Assembly (NCBI GenBank): GCA_002449915.1 | Contig: DJXY01000220.1 | Span: forward strand, 1 to 6,375 | Length of the DNA: 6,375 bases | Source of the DNA: Oribacterium sp. UBA6992 | GTDB taxonomy: Bacteria > Bacillota > Clostridia > Lachnospirales > Lachnospiraceae | Reading direction: 5' to 3' | Part shown: in pieces, positions 4,921 to 6,375 of the stretch | How positions within the stretch are numbered: the first letter of the stretch is position 1 | How the letters are laid out: each line of letters begins with the position of its first letter | Program-made: the position numbers and the translations under genes | Notes under the pieces: model-generated | Seen by the model: only the letters and a program-made list of their open reading frames with translations | The model's database searches: none | Told to the model about the DNA's origin: nothing

Positions 4921-6375
4921 ATGGATAAACATTCAAAGACTCGGATTCTCGGGATTGCTCCTTATGATGGGTTAAAATCACTCATGGAGAAGACAGCGCT
5001 GGAATTTCCGGATATTGAGCTTACTGCGATGTCTGGTGATTTGCAGGAGGGAGTGACCAAGGCACGCAGCAATTTCCATGCGGATTATGATGTCATAATT
5101 TCCCGCGGAGGTACAGCACGTTTGCTTCGGGAACAGGTGGATATTCCGGTAATTGAGATACAGCTTGCGGAGTATGACATTCTCCGGGCAATTCATCTGG
5201 CTGAGAACATTAGTGATCGCTTTGCTATGGTTGGATTTCCAAATATTACCATGGCGTTTCAGAATCTCTCGGAGATGGTCAAAGCTGCACCGCGCATTTT
5301 TACTGTGGATCGGGCGGATGATGTGGATCCTACGATGGATGAGGTTTACCGTCTGGGATACAGAATCGTACTCTGTGATGTGGCCGCAAATACTTCGGCA
5401 AAGCATCATGGACTGAATGCGGTTCTGATCACATCCAGTCAGGGAGCGATCCGTAAGGCATTTGTTGATGCATGCACGCTGTGCCAGAATGTGCGCAGGC
5501 TACGTGATGAAAACCATTTTTTCAGGGAAATTATTAACCGGCAGAGCAGTGAAACGCTGATATTTGATGAACAGCAGAATCTGATCTTTTCTAATTTAAG
5601 GACAGAGCAAAGCGCTGAGCTTTTGAATATATTGAAACAGGAGATGAAAACACTGGAGAAAGATAAAACGGTGCGGATTGTAAAATATATCAGCGGCGGA
5701 ATTTATAGTATTAAGGCACAGCGTCTATTGTCAATGGAACGTGAGTATGCGGTTTTTTTTATTACGAGAAGCAGAGCACCTCTTTCAGGAAGCCGCCAGG
5801 GGATACGATACTTTACGGAACAGGAGGCAAGGCAGGAGTTTAGCAGCAGTATCTTTGTAAATGCTTCTGATGTTCTGGGCAGAGAAGTAGACTTCTTGAG
5901 ACTGGCGGATTCCAGACAGCCGGTTGTATTGCTTGGAGAGGAGGGAAGCGGCCGAGAGTCCGCGGCAAATCTGCTGTATTTCCGCTCAAATCACAGTAAT
6001 CATCCATTTGTCTGTATCCGATGCCAGCTTTTAACACCTAAATCAAGAGAATTTCTTGCTTCAAGCCATAATTCTCCTTTTGCAGACTCAGATCTTACGA
6101 TTTATTTTTCCGGAATGGAAAATCTGCCTGTAGAAGTCTTTGAACAGATGATGGCACTGCTCAAAGACATGGATGTTGCTGCCCGCAATAAGCTGCTGTT
6201 TTCTGCAACAATTCATGCAGGTGCAGTTTCCAGGCAGGCAATCCAGATCATGGACCGTCTCGGATGCCTAAGACTCAATCTGCTGCCGCTGCGCGAGTTG
6301 AGAGAACATATTCCGGCTTTGGTTAATCTGTTTTTAAGTCAGCTCAGTATCTCTGAGGCTGTTGATGTGGCGGGG
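4921..6375 (+). CDS. PrpR-type sensor regulator with degenerate sigma-54-activator AAA+ domain (3' partial)
   Basis: The frame is open from ATG 4921 to the window edge (485 residues, no stop), so the C-terminal part, probably a Fis-type helix-turn-helix, is missing. Residues about 7-195 match the PrpR N-terminal sensor fold: RILGIAPYDGL near the start, DYDVIISRGGTARLLRE (55-71), IPVIEIQLAEYDILRAI (76-92) and a helical linker ending near RRLRDEN. Residues about 200-285 look PAS-like. From about 312 an AAA+ activator fold is recognisable: SDVLGRE, a Walker A-like GEEGSGRE (339-346), a Walker B-like TIYFSGMENLP (393-403), and LPLRELREHIPALV (455-468) matching the conserved PLRER-REDIP segment. 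However the Walker A Lys is Arg345, the Walker B Asp-Glu pair is Ser397-Gly398, and the GAFTGA loop is absent. It is divergent from the transport operon and probably senses its substrate. Sigma-54 activation is unlikely on this evidence. Confidence 0.88.
   Translation, partial: MDKHSKTRILGIAPYDGLKSLMEKTALEFPDIELTAMSGDLQEGVTKARSNFHADYDVIISRGGTARLLREQVDIPVIEIQLAEYDILRAIHLAENISDRFAMVGFPNITMAFQNLSEMVKAAPRIFTVDRADDVDPTMDEVYRLGYRIVLCDVAANTSAKHHGLNAVLITSSQGAIRKAFVDACTLCQNVRRLRDENHFFREIINRQSSETLIFDEQQNLIFSNLRTEQSAELLNILKQEMKTLEKDKTVRIVKYISGGIYSIKAQRLLSMEREYAVFFITRSRAPLSGSRQGIRYFTEQEARQEFSSSIFVNASDVLGREVDFLRLADSRQPVVLLGEEGSGRESAANLLYFRSNHSNHPFVCIRCQLLTPKSREFLASSHNSPFADSDLTIYFSGMENLPVEVFEQMMALLKDMDVAARNKLLFSATIHAGAVSRQAIQIMDRLGCLRLNLLPLRELREHIPALVNLFLSQLSISEAVDVAG

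Noticed and set aside
4978..5409. A 143-codon - strand frame opposite the regulator
   Set aside because: The opposite strand encodes the PrpR-type sensor domain with recognisable motifs, so this frame is a shadow.
5473..6024. CxxC motifs CTLC (185-188) and CIRC (365-368) in the regulator as a metal or redox site
   Set aside because: The second Cys of the later pair is the conserved Cys of the AAA+ family, and the pairs lie in different domains; no further ligands are evident.

Overview
The window looks like part of a Clostridia (Firmicutes) genome, probably Lachnospiraceae-like. The reasons are moderate GC, strong AGGAGG-type ribosome binding sites, an AT-rich intergenic region with a near-consensus housekeeping promoter, and a lipoprotein whose cysteine is followed by an Ala/Ser/Thr/Glu/Gln-rich linker. 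Lineage is inferred from style, not from a marker gene.

Layout. Bases 1-63 are the 3' end of an unrecognised + strand reading frame. It is followed by a non-coding stretch with three tight hairpins (125-139, 153-167, 173-197). This resembles the right end of an IS200/IS605-type element together with the omega/reRNA that TnpB nucleases use. From 4648 down to 231 on the - strand lies a compact three-gene operon: a TAXI-type solute-binding lipoprotein (3509-4648), a fused 4TM/12TM TRAP permease (1475-3496) and a four-carbon acid sugar kinase of the DUF1537 family (231-1454). The gaps are only 12 and 20 bp. A 272-bp AT-rich divergent intergenic region (4649-4920) holds a sigma-A-type promoter for the + strand with a perfect 7-bp-arm inverted repeat across its -35/spacer. 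From 4921 to the window end runs a + strand regulator (485 residues seen, 3' end missing) with a PrpR-type sensor domain, a PAS-like segment and an AAA+ sigma-54-activator-like domain whose key motifs are degenerate.

How the genes work together (inference). The lipoprotein captures an organic or sugar acid outside the cell, the permease imports it with a cation gradient, and the kinase phosphorylates it, plausibly a tetronate such as D-threonate, D-erythronate or a 3-oxo-tetronate. The divergent regulator probably senses the substrate or an intermediate and controls the operon. The dehydrogenase or other downstream enzyme that normally follows this kinase is not in the window, and the operon ends about 30 bp from the putative mobile-element end.

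The most unusual point is the regulator. Its AAA+ domain has Arg in place of the Walker A Lys, lacks the Walker B Asp-Glu pair, and is about 13 residues shorter where the sigma-54-contacting GAFTGA loop should be. No -24/-12 promoter was found by eye in the intergenic region. This fits a family member that has become a sigma-A-type regulator.
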